A DNA stretch of 6,206 nt from an uncultured Erysipelotrichaceae bacterium. GTDB taxonomy: Bacteria; Bacillota_I; Bacilli_A; RF39; UBA660. The notes beneath the pieces are model-generated. The model did no database searches. It saw only the letters and a program-made list of their open reading frames with translations, and had not been told where the DNA came from. Positions within the stretch are counted from its first letter, which is position 1, and each line of letters begins with the position of its first letter. Both the position numbers and the translations under genes were made by a program. The DNA is taken from NCBI GenBank assembly GCA_902783215.1, contig CACZQD010000052.1, forward strand, positions 1 to 6,206, written 5' to 3'. Shown one piece after another: positions 1 through 6,042 of this stretch.

Positions 1-492
1 ATTTACCGTTTTATAACTATCTAAAATCAATTTAATATAACCTTCAATCTTTCGACTACTAATGCCTGATATACTATGATATATTGGTTCAATAACTGGA
101 ATTTTAGGTAATAAGCCAAAACGTATATCGTTAGCGATTATTCCATTATGCAATCTATCATATTTACCTATAACAGTTATTTTAGTTCCAACAACTAGCT
201 TATTTTTTAAAAAAGCACGATTAAAAATAGTGATTAAAAATACATTATTATCACTATTAATTCTAAATGTCATTTTATTCATTTTACGATTAAAATAAAA
301 AACATTAGGTATACTTTCTACTATTCCATCAATAATTATTTTATCATTCTGTACCAATTCACTAACATTACTTTTTTTTAATACATCATATCGAAATGGA
401 TAGTAATGTACTAAATCATCAATATTATAAATACCTAATTTGTTTAATACTTGAATAGTTTTTGGACCAATTCCTTTAATTTTTTCTAACAT
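1..492 (-). CDS. recG: ATP-dependent DNA helicase RecG, N-terminal part (cut by window edge)
   Basis: The reverse strand is open from the ATG at 492 to the window edge, giving the first 164 residues of a protein that continues beyond position 1. It starts MLEKIKGIGP, then KTIQVLNKLGI and DDLVHYYPFRY (residues 25-35). This is the helix-hairpin-helix-like opening and 'YYPxRY' signature of RecG. About residues 45-150 fit the OB-fold wedge domain that grips branched DNA. RecG is known to remodel stalled replication forks and Holliday junctions; its helicase motors would lie outside the window. The start is fixed by an AGGAG Shine-Dalgarno site about 6 bases upstream, which overlaps the TAG stop of the preceding gene. 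The 7-base gap implies co-transcription with that gene. Nothing looks damaged in the visible part. Confidence 0.93.
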   Translation of the reverse strand, partial: MLEKIKGIGPKTIQVLNKLGIYNIDDLVHYYPFRYDVLKKSNVSELVQNDKIIIDGIVESIPNVFYFNRKMNKMTFRINSDNNVFLITIFNRAFLKNKLVVGTKITVIGKYDRLHNGIIANDIRFGLLPKIPVIEPIYHSISGISSRKIEGYIKLILDSYKTVN

Positions 493-499
493 ATATCTC

Positions 500-1012
500 C
501 TATACAATAGCTTTTAAAAATCCATATGATAGTATCATCATAATTATAGATGCCATAATAACACCTATTAAAGCAGCTATAAAAGATTTTTTCTTATCCA
601 TTTCTAATACTGAAGCTATTAAACATCCTGTCCACGCACCAGTTCCAGGTAGTGGTATACCTACAAATAATACGAGTCCTAGATAACCATATTTTTCTAA
701 CTGTCCTTTTCTTTTCTCAACCTTTTTATCCAACCACTTAGCTAGCCTACTAAAGTGTTTGCTATTTCTCATCCAATCAAGTATTTTTTTCATAAACCAT
801 AAAATAAACGGAATAGGTAAAACATTTCCAATAATACAAATAATGTAAGCAATAACTGGATTCAAATCAAGTAATGATGCTGCAATTAATCCACCTCTTA
901 ATTCCAATATTGGCATTAATGAAATTATAAATACCGTTATCTCTCTACCGAGTGGGACAGCTTTTAAAAAACCAAATATGTTTATAAAAAATGCAACTAT
1001 ACTTTCAACCAT
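500..1012 (-). CDS. COG2426 / Sm_multidrug_ex (PF06695) small membrane protein, DedA-like
   Basis: This is a 170-residue, very hydrophobic inner-membrane protein of full length for its family. Predicted membrane or re-entrant segments lie near residues 3-20, 24-48, 52-78, 110-136 and 142-169, with a basic amphipathic stretch between about 79 and 107. The family hallmarks are ELRGGLIAAS (37-46), the GNVLPIPFIL segment (62-71) and IPLPGTGAWTG (119-129). The two Pro/Gly-rich elements are the kind that form re-entrant loops in the DedA/VTT superfamily, to which this family is thought to be related. The 'small multidrug export' label rests on weak historical evidence, so transport of lipids or ions is as plausible as drug export. 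An AGGTGA site at 1018-1023 supports the start. recG follows after 7 bases, so the two are probably co-transcribed; no functional link between them is obvious. Confidence 0.9.
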   Translation of the reverse strand: MVESIVAFFINIFGFLKAVPLGREITVFIISLMPILELRGGLIAASLLDLNPVIAYIICIIGNVLPIPFILWFMKKILDWMRNSKHFSRLAKWLDKKVEKRKGQLEKYGYLGLVLFVGIPLPGTGAWTGCLIASVLEMDKKKSFIAALIGVIMASIIMMILSYGFLKAIV

Positions 1013-1028
1013 TTATATCACCTATTTA

Positions 1029-1037
1029 ATTATATCA
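1029..1037 (-). promoter_or_regulatory. Candidate extended -10 promoter for the COG2426-recG pair
   Basis: Read on the minus strand this is TGATATAAT, a perfect extended -10 (TGnTATAAT). There is no recognisable -35 box 17 bases upstream, which is acceptable for an extended -10 promoter. It sits directly after the T-run of the terminator ending the previous operon, where a new promoter is needed. The predicted start of transcription would be near 1022, leaving a leader of only about 10 bases that begins inside the AGGTGA ribosome site. That very short leader is a reason for doubt. Confidence 0.4.
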
Positions 1038-1073
1038 AAAAAACAACAAAATTTATATAATTTTATTGTCTTT
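1037..1073 (-). terminator. Rho-independent terminator ending the lon operon
   Basis: On the minus strand, 7 bases after the TAA stop of the last lon-operon gene, AAAGACAATAAAAT can pair with ATTTTGTTGTTTTT across a 7-base loop. The 14-pair stem includes two G-U pairs and only one G-C pair, and its 3' arm runs into a seven-T tract at 1037-1043. The hairpin is weak, but the architecture (stop codon, hairpin, T-run, then a new promoter) is that of an intrinsic terminator in an AT-rich genome. Confidence 0.65.
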
Positions 1074-1079
1074 ATCTGA

Positions 1080-1637
1080 TTACTTAGATAATATTTTAAT
1101 TATTGTTAACTTTTCGGCTGCTTTTTCCTGACTTTCATTGATACAAGTTTTAAAAAACTTATTACGAACATGGTGATAAAAAGCCATTGGGTCTATATCT
1201 TTAGAATATAATACATTATTATTTTTTTCAAATCCTTCACATTGTTCAATTGGAATCAATATTTGACCTTCATTAAAACTCTTTTCAATATCTACATAAC
1301 ATTTAAATTTGGTTTCTGGATCATCCAAATCAGTTCCATATCTAGAACCAAAAATATATTGTAAATGATTTGGCACATCTTTATAAGCAGCAATACAGAC
1401 ATAAATTTTGTTAGTATGTTTTATATTCGTTTTATATATAGCCTGTTTTAATATACTTTCATCGGTTAAAACTCCTCGATCAATACTTTGTAATTGGTTA
1501 GTAATATTTAAATACTCTGCTACATCATCATGTGTTTCAAGTTCTTTTCTTCTTTCAATTAACTTAATAACTTCTCCATTAACATCCTGTAAACGTTGGT
1601 ATTCCATTCTTAGTTTTTTTAATTCTTCATTAGTCAT
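1080..1637 (-). CDS. Conserved-looking protein of unknown function, second paralog of a tandem pair behind lon
   Basis: I do not recognise this family. From the chosen start the product has 185 residues, with no signal peptide or membrane segment, so it is probably cytoplasmic. Residues 1-55 are charged and heptad-like (probable coiled coil). A globular part follows with KIYVCIAAY (77-85), YVDIE (114-118), GFEKNN (135-140), FYHHVRNKFFKTC (153-165) and ESQ (168-170). The same motifs, in the same order and spacing class, occur in the neighbouring upstream gene, so the two are paralogs. An in-frame ATG three codons upstream (1646) is rejected because the AAAGGA site at 1646-1651 would touch it. 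The ATG at 1637 lies 8 bases from that site. It begins one base after the upstream stop, so translation is probably coupled. A terminator follows. Its position in the lon operon hints at a proteostasis role, but nothing in the sequence proves this. Confidence 0.85.
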   Translation of the reverse strand: MTNEELKKLRMEYQRLQDVNGEVIKLIERRKELETHDDVAEYLNITNQLQSIDRGVLTDESILKQAIYKTNIKHTNKIYVCIAAYKDVPNHLQYIFGSRYGTDLDDPETKFKCYVDIEKSFNEGQILIPIEQCEGFEKNNNVLYSKDIDPMAFYHHVRNKFFKTCINESQEKAAEKLTIIKILSK

Positions 1638-1638
1638 T

Positions 1639-2247
1639 TTAATCATCCTTTCTCATCGATAATATTTTTTGAATAGCTTCGTCTTGTGATTCTTGAAGAC
1701 ATGTCTTTAAGAATAATAGTCTAATTTTATCATAAAAATCTGATGCATTATTATCTTTAGATGGAAATAAAACAATATTATTTTTTTCAAACTCTTCCCA
1801 TTTGCTTTCTTCCATTACTATATCTTGAAAATTTGGTGTTTCAATATCACTATATATGCGATACTTAACATGATTATCATTTAGAGTCAAAACTCTATTG
1901 TCATTAATTTTCTTCCAACCAGTGATTCGAGGATTTATTTCTTTTTCAGGATACCCACCTATACAAACATAAATATGGTTAGATTCAGTAGAATGAGCAT
2001 AATAGTTTATAATAGATTCTTCATTCCAATTCCATCTAAGATCATTATCATATTCTTCTAAATCAATATCTTTTTGTTCAATGCTAGCAAGTATTTTTAA
2101 ATATTCTTGAATTTTGGGATCTTTTTCTAGTAATAATTTTTGTCTAATTAATTGTTCTTTTTCGTACTTTAAATTATTAAGTTTTTCCTTACCTTGTTTC
2201 CACTTATCAACTTGTTCTTTTAAATCTATTACATTTTGTTCTGTCAT
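1639..2247 (-). CDS. Conserved-looking protein of unknown function, first paralog of a tandem pair behind lon
   Basis: Product of 202 residues, no signal peptide or membrane segment, family not recognised. Residues 5-65 are rich in Lys, Glu, Leu and Gln with heptad character (probable coiled coil). The rest looks globular, with a Trp/Asn-rich patch (RWNWNEES, 71-78), HIYVCIGGY (91-99), YSDIE (132-136), EEFEKNN (151-157), DFYDKIRLLFLKTC (170-183) and ESQ (186-188). These blocks recur in the next gene downstream, which marks the two as a tandem duplication. Between the shared blocks the spacing differs, chiefly after IYVCI (longer insert here). The ATG lies one base after the lon TAA stop and 9 bases from an AAAGGA site at 2257-2262 inside the end of lon, so it should be translationally coupled to lon. 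An adaptor, regulator or substrate of Lon is conceivable on context alone. Confidence 0.87.
   Translation of the reverse strand: MTEQNVIDLKEQVDKWKQGKEKLNNLKYEKEQLIRQKLLLEKDPKIQEYLKILASIEQKDIDLEEYDNDLRWNWNEESIINYYAHSTESNHIYVCIGGYPEKEINPRITGWKKINDNRVLTLNDNHVKYRIYSDIETPNFQDIVMEESKWEEFEKNNIVLFPSKDNNASDFYDKIRLLFLKTCLQESQDEAIQKILSMRKDD
1646..1651 (-). promoter_or_regulatory. Ribosome binding site that decides the start of the second paralog
   Basis: AAAGGA on the minus strand, located inside the 3' end of the preceding gene. It is 8 bases from the ATG at 1637 but directly abuts the in-frame ATG at 1646, so only the former can be used. The surrounding bases closely match the site in front of the first paralog. 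Confidence 0.8.
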
Positions 2248-2248
2248 T

Positions 2249-4546
2249 TTATACTATCCTTTCATATATTTCTTCGTAACTTGTTACAGGAATATATTCG
2301 ATACTTTCTTTTATTTCATCTGGTATTTCATCTAAATCTTTCAAATTTTCTTTTGGGATAAACATTTTCTTAATATGATTGTATTTAGCACCAATACTTT
2401 TTTCTTTTAAACCACCTACTGGTAATATATTTCCTCTTAAAGTAATTTCACCTGTCATAGCTATATCACTACTAATATTTAAATTACTAAAAGCACTTAT
2501 TAAGGAAGTTGTTAAAGCTACACCCGCACTAGGTCCTTCTTTTAAAATAGATCCTGATGGAATATGAATGTGAATATCATTTTTTATTAAATCATCATAT
2601 TTTATATTAAACTTAGCATAGTTAGCCTTTATATAACTTAAGGCAATTTTCGCACTCTCTTTGATTACATTACCTAATGAACCAGTCAGTATTAAATGGC
2701 CTCTTCCTTTATAATAATTAACCTCTATAGGCATTACTTCTCCACCATAAGATGTACAAGAAAGGCCATTAACTACCCCTATTTGATCACCCGATATAAT
2801 ATTAGATAAATTATATTTATGTTTACCTAAGTATTTTTCAGGATTATTCATATTAATAACTAGTTCATTCCAACTCATTTTTTTAGTAACTAAAAGTGTA
2901 ACTATTTTACGAATAATAGAACTTAAAGCTCTTTGCAACTCACGAACACCAGATTCTTTTGTATAATATCTTATTACCTCTAGTATGGCTTCTTTTTTTA
3001 TATCTAACGTATTAATACCATGCATTTTGCATATTTTAGGAATTAAATGTTTTTGCGCCATATCTAACTTTTCATATTCTGTATAACCTGGTATTTCAAT
3101 TATTTCTAATCGATCTTTTAAAGCTTTAGGAATAGTTTCAGTATTATTTGCCGTTAAAATAAACATTACTTCTGATAGATCAAATTCTTCTTCAATATAA
3201 TTATCTTTAAAATGCTTATTTTGTACACTATCTAGTATCTCTAACAAACTACTTGCAGGATCTCCCTTATAATCTTTACCCATTTTATCTACTTCATCAA
3301 TTAAAAATACTGGATTACAACTACCTGCTCTTTTAATTCCATCAATTATTCTTCCAGGTGATGAACCTAAATAAGTCTTCCTGTGACCAATAATTTCTGC
3401 TTCATCACTCACACCACCAAGTGATATTTTAACAAATTTACGATTCATACTTTTAGCTACACTGTAGGCAAAGCTTGTTTTTCCTACCCCTGGTGGGCCA
3501 ACTAAACAAATGATTGGACTATTTAAACCATTGGTTTGTTTTTTTACTGCCAAATACTCAATAATACGCATTTTTACATTTTTAATTCCATAATGTGTCT
3601 TATCTAATTCTTTTTTTACACTATTCAAATCTAATTGATCAACCGTATATTTATTCCATGGAAGATCTAATAACCAATCAATATAGTTTCTAATCACACC
3701 AATTTCTGGAGACATTATTGGTATATTTTCATATCTTTTAATTTCAAATTTAATGCGTTTCTTTACTTCTTCTGAACACACTAAATCATTAAGTCTCTCT
3801 TTTAATGAAAGAATTTCGTTATCTTTTAAAGAAGCATCCCCAAGCTCTTCTTTAATCATTTTTATTTTTTCTCTTAATAAATATTCTTTTTGACTATGAT
3901 CCATTTCCTTCTTAATTTTTGAATCTAATGACTTTTCAATTTCATATAATTTTTCATCATGATAAATATCCTCTAAAATCATTTCAATTCTTTTTAATGG
4001 ATCAAATGTTTCAATATATTCGTTTTTTCTATTTTGATCTATAGCTAATCTAGGTATAACAATATCAGTTATTTTATCTAATGATTTTTCGTTATTAATA
4101 AGCGCGATTAAGCTATTACTCATCGTTGGAACAGTTTTAATATAATTTTCTATTTCACGACGTAATTTAGTAATATTACCCTTCTCTAAATCATCAGAAA
4201 TATTATCAATATGATAATCCTCGACTTCTGCTTCCATAATATCTTCATCGACATTATAGTATTTATTAACTTTTACTCTTTTTACCCCATCAATAGTAAC
4301 ACGAGTTTTTCCATTTGGTAAACTGATATGATGAGTTATTTTGCCAATAATACCTACCCTTGGTAAATCTTCAATAGTCGGATTTTCTTCCAAAGGATTA
4401 AATTGACTAACCACCAATATTTTATTATTGTGCAAAACTTTTGCAATATCAATAATAGAATTAGATAAATCATTATCAAATTCTAATCGAATATCATTGC
4501 TAGGAAATAAAAACAACCCCTTTAGTAGTATCACAGGTAAATTCAT
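2249..4546 (-). CDS. lon: ATP-dependent protease Lon (LonA type)
   Basis: A complete LonA of 765 residues, close to the usual 770-810. Cytoplasmic hexamers of this enzyme unfold and degrade damaged and regulatory proteins. The order is canonical: N-terminal substrate-binding domain (from LPVILLKGLFLFP, about 3-195); coiled helical region containing SQKEYLLREKIKMIKEELGD (218-237); AAA+ module with Walker A GPPGVGKT (350-357), Walker B VFLIDE (413-418), sensor-1 TANN (465-468) and sensor-2 Arg535 in GVREL; then the protease domain with catalytic Ser673 in KEGPSAGVA and Lys716 in GGLKEK. All key residues are present, so it should be active. An upstream in-frame GTG at 4552 would add two residues, but it lies inside the AGGAGGTG ribosome site, so the ATG 5 bases after AGGAGG is the start. 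It heads an operon with two unknown paralogs. Its promoter is sigma-A-like; no CIRCE or CtsR heat-shock operator was found. Confidence 0.98.
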   Translation of the reverse strand: MNLPVILLKGLFLFPSNDIRLEFDNDLSNSIIDIAKVLHNNKILVVSQFNPLEENPTIEDLPRVGIIGKITHHISLPNGKTRVTIDGVKRVKVNKYYNVDEDIMEAEVEDYHIDNISDDLEKGNITKLRREIENYIKTVPTMSNSLIALINNEKSLDKITDIVIPRLAIDQNRKNEYIETFDPLKRIEMILEDIYHDEKLYEIEKSLDSKIKKEMDHSQKEYLLREKIKMIKEELGDASLKDNEILSLKERLNDLVCSEEVKKRIKFEIKRYENIPIMSPEIGVIRNYIDWLLDLPWNKYTVDQLDLNSVKKELDKTHYGIKNVKMRIIEYLAVKKQTNGLNSPIICLVGPPGVGKTSFAYSVAKSMNRKFVKISLGGVSDEAEIIGHRKTYLGSSPGRIIDGIKRAGSCNPVFLIDEVDKMGKDYKGDPASSLLEILDSVQNKHFKDNYIEEEFDLSEVMFILTANNTETIPKALKDRLEIIEIPGYTEYEKLDMAQKHLIPKICKMHGINTLDIKKEAILEVIRYYTKESGVRELQRALSSIIRKIVTLLVTKKMSWNELVINMNNPEKYLGKHKYNLSNIISGDQIGVVNGLSCTSYGGEVMPIEVNYYKGRGHLILTGSLGNVIKESAKIALSYIKANYAKFNIKYDDLIKNDIHIHIPSGSILKEGPSAGVALTTSLISAFSNLNISSDIAMTGEITLRGNILPVGGLKEKSIGAKYNHIKKMFIPKENLKDLDEIPDEIKESIEYIPVTSYEEIYERIV
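2257..2262 (-). promoter_or_regulatory. Ribosome binding site of the first paralog, inside the end of lon
   Basis: AAAGGA on the minus strand lies within the last codons of lon, 9 bases before the next ATG. It lets ribosomes finishing lon re-initiate on the downstream gene. Confidence 0.7.
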
Positions 4547-4549
4547 GTG

Positions 4550-4557
4550 CACCTCCT
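4550..4557 (-). promoter_or_regulatory. Strong Shine-Dalgarno site of lon
   Basis: AGGAGGTG on the minus strand is an eight-base match to the 16S rRNA 3' end, placed ideally for the ATG at 4546. It contains the GTG that would otherwise be the longest start, and so excludes it. Confidence 0.9.
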
Positions 4558-4572
4558 AAAGAATTGTTTTAT

Positions 4573-4601
4573 ATTATAGTACATTAAAATTTAAATGTCC
4601 A
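4573..4601 (-). promoter_or_regulatory. Sigma-A-type promoter of the lon operon
   Basis: On the minus strand TGGACA (-35, 4596-4601) and TATAAT (-10, 4573-4578) are separated by exactly 17 bases. This is a five-of-six plus six-of-six match to the housekeeping consensus. Transcription should start near 4566, giving a leader of about 20 bases with the strong lon ribosome site in it. The spacer contains a near-palindrome, listed separately. Confidence 0.8.
4581..4598. repeat. Near-perfect palindrome inside the lon promoter (possible operator)
   Basis: ACATTAAAATTTAAATGT matches its own reverse complement at 16 of 18 positions. It fills the spacer between the -10 and -35 boxes and overlaps half of the -35 box, where a dimeric repressor would block RNA polymerase. 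It is not the CIRCE (HrcA) or CtsR operator. AT-rich DNA makes chance palindromes common, so its role is uncertain. Confidence 0.35.
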
Positions 4602-4621
4602 TAAATTTTTAAAATTTTCAC

Positions 4622-4660
4622 AAAAAAATAAAATTAATACTAATTTGTATTAATTTTATT
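4622..4660 (-). terminator. Rho-independent terminator after the CHAP surface protein gene
   Basis: On the minus strand AATAAAATTAATAC pairs perfectly over 14 bases with GTATTAATTTTATT across a six-base loop, and a T-run follows at 4622-4628. It begins 8 bases after the TAA stop. The T-run is on one side only, so it terminates minus-strand transcription and separates this gene from lon. Confidence 0.88.
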
Positions 4661-4668
4661 CATATTAT

Positions 4669-5979
4669 TTACTTCTTGATTTTCTTAGCACTACCGACCC
4701 AAGCAGTACAACTTGCACTCCATCCTGTTTTAGATGGTTTAACATTTTTTTGCTCTAAATTCCATGCTACAAATATAGCACACCAATCAGCAATTGTATT
4801 ATTCCAAACTTTAGTATTTTTCCAATATTTATTACCTTTTTTGCCAATTTGTTTATGCGCTAAATCAGCCATTTTCTTTGCCTTGGATCTCGTTGCAACC
4901 TTAGCCATATTTATAAATCCGGCAACATTATTATCACTTCGATAATTATGTTTTTCTTTAGACACACGACTATGTCTCATCCAATAAGCACTATATCTTG
5001 CACCATCTTTACATTTACAAGTATTTGATGCTTTACAATAACTATCCTGACCTTCTTGAACACAGTGTTCATTACCTTCAATAGTATATATTGTATTTCC
5101 ACTAACTTTGTATACTATACCAACATGATAATAAACTATATTATTATTACTAAAGAATACAATATCTCCTTTTTTAGGCTTATATGATCCATTATTTGAT
5201 TTATAAATAGATGTTTTTTTTGATTTTGATGATGTTTTTTTCTTTGAAGTATTAGAATTTGAAGATTTTGTTGATGGATAACCTGTAGAAGAATAATCAC
5301 TTCTCTTATATGAACTATTAGACTTTGAAGAATTTCCCTTACCAGTTAACATGCCACCAGAACATACCTGTTTACCTGGAATTTCTATTCTTACAGTTGT
5401 CTCAACATCACACTTTGTACCATTTTTTTTATACTCTACACGTGTAATAATTGTTTGTCCTAAATCATCTACTTCTTTAATTTCTTCTGTTTCCGGGCAT
5501 ACATACCCAAAATTTGGAGAAATACCAGTAGTATTATAACTTGACAATGAATCTTCAAACTTCGTCAAATCTTCTTGATTTATAACACCATCACTATTTA
5601 AATCATAAATTAGTTTCTTCCTCTTATCCAATTTTATATTATTCTTAACATCGTTTTCCATTATTTGATAATCGCTACTATCAATAACATTAGGATTGTT
5701 TTCTATTTCTGCATCTGCTAACATATACGCATCAACAGAAGATTTGGATATATTTTTTTTGTAGCAAACATTACTATTATTATCTGGAATCCATTCATTG
5801 CTTTCACATTCTGTATGACAACCTACATAAGCTCCCATTAAACTATCCATATTAACATTAATAATAGCTAAAATACCTAAAATAACTAATACAGATATAC
5901 ATATCATTTTTACTAAAACACTAACTTTTCTTTTACGTATTTCTTCGTTTGTTGGCCTACCAACATGATTTTTCTTCAT
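4669..5979 (-). CDS. Membrane-anchored surface protein with dockerin-like module and circularly permuted CHAP domain
   Basis: Product of 436 residues, probably a cell-wall hydrolase (amidase or endopeptidase). Order: basic N-terminus with GRPTNEE (7-13); one membrane segment (about 21-41) without a clear cleavage site, so a signal anchor; Cys-containing region (C54, C58, C72); dockerin-like module (about 84-146) with calcium loop DLNSDGVINQED (126-137); second Cys region (C161, C190, C206); Ser/Lys-rich linker (about 215-258); then CHAP motifs. GDIVFF (271-276), YYHVGIV (283-289, His285), TIEGN (299-303, Glu301) and VAGFINM (352-358) come first. QIGKKGNKYW (377-386), ADWCAIFVAW (397-406, Cys400) and SCTAWVGSAKK (423-433) follow, the reverse of normal CHAP order. 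GAGG lies 7 bases before the ATG. It has its own promoter and terminator. Its presence implies a peptidoglycan wall. Substrate and activity are inferred only from the domain family. Confidence 0.85.
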   Translation of the reverse strand: MKKNHVGRPTNEEIRKRKVSVLVKMICISVLVILGILAIINVNMDSLMGAYVGCHTECESNEWIPDNNSNVCYKKNISKSSVDAYMLADAEIENNPNVIDSSDYQIMENDVKNNIKLDKRKKLIYDLNSDGVINQEDLTKFEDSLSSYNTTGISPNFGYVCPETEEIKEVDDLGQTIITRVEYKKNGTKCDVETTVRIEIPGKQVCSGGMLTGKGNSSKSNSSYKRSDYSSTGYPSTKSSNSNTSKKKTSSKSKKTSIYKSNNGSYKPKKGDIVFFSNNNIVYYHVGIVYKVSGNTIYTIEGNEHCVQEGQDSYCKASNTCKCKDGARYSAYWMRHSRVSKEKHNYRSDNNVAGFINMAKVATRSKAKKMADLAHKQIGKKGNKYWKNTKVWNNTIADWCAIFVAWNLEQKNVKPSKTGWSASCTAWVGSAKKIKK

Positions 5980-6003
5980 CTAATCACCTCGTATTATGAT
6001 TAC

Positions 6004-6012
6004 ATTATATCA
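6004..6012 (-). promoter_or_regulatory. Extended -10 promoter of the CHAP surface protein gene
   Basis: Minus-strand TGATATAAT is a perfect extended -10 element, 24 bases before the start codon. No -35 consensus is seen 17 bases upstream (TACCAA), but that region carries phased A-tracts. Transcription would start near 5997 and leave a leader of about 18 bases containing the ribosome site. Read-through from the tRNA genes is also possible, because no terminator lies between them and this gene. Confidence 0.6.
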
Positions 6013-6020
6013 TATATTTT

Positions 6021-6042
6021 ATATTTTTGGTATATTTTTGGT
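6021..6042. repeat. Tandem 11-bp direct repeat at the tRNA 3' end and -35 region
   Basis: Two perfect, adjacent copies of ATATTTTTGGT (minus strand ACCAAAAATAT), each with a five-base A-tract. The copy at 6032-6042 includes the discriminator base and CCA of the tRNA. The other spans the -35 zone of the surface gene. The 11-bp period places the A-tracts on the same helix face, as in curved DNA or UP-like elements. A small tandem duplication is the simplest origin. Confidence 0.6.

Noticed and set aside
1408..1662. Plus-strand open frame opposite the second lon-operon paralog
   Set aside because: It lies antisense to a gene with a ribosome site and a paralog. Its own sequence is low-complexity hydrophobic and matches no family I recognise.
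2114..2335. Plus-strand open frame across the lon 3' end
   Set aside because: Phe/Ser-rich translation typical of the antisense of Lys/Glu-rich coding sequence; it overlaps two well-supported genes.
2379..2567. Plus-strand open frame inside lon
   Set aside because: It is antisense to the conserved Lon protease domain and has no independent support.
4553..4668. CIRCE or CtsR heat-shock operators upstream of lon
   Set aside because: Neither the CIRCE inverted repeat nor the GGTCAAA-type direct repeat is present on either strand.
4676..4945. Plus-strand open frame opposite the CHAP Cys half
   Set aside because: It is antisense to the conserved WCAIFVAW region, with no family resemblance.
4672..5205. 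Two separate decayed CHAP domains instead of one permuted domain
   Set aside because: The two halves are exactly complementary, all three catalytic residues are kept, and no remnants of the missing halves are seen; still possible until a structure is examined.
5351..5539. Plus-strand open frame inside the surface protein gene
   Set aside because: Short antisense frame with no recognisable domain, covered by a gene with a promoter, ribosome site and terminator.
5214..5760. A7-A8 tracts in the surface gene (for example 5214-5221 and 5753-5760) as phase-variation switches
   Set aside because: Homopolymers of this length also occur in housekeeping genes of the window (recG, lon), as expected from base composition; the frame is intact.
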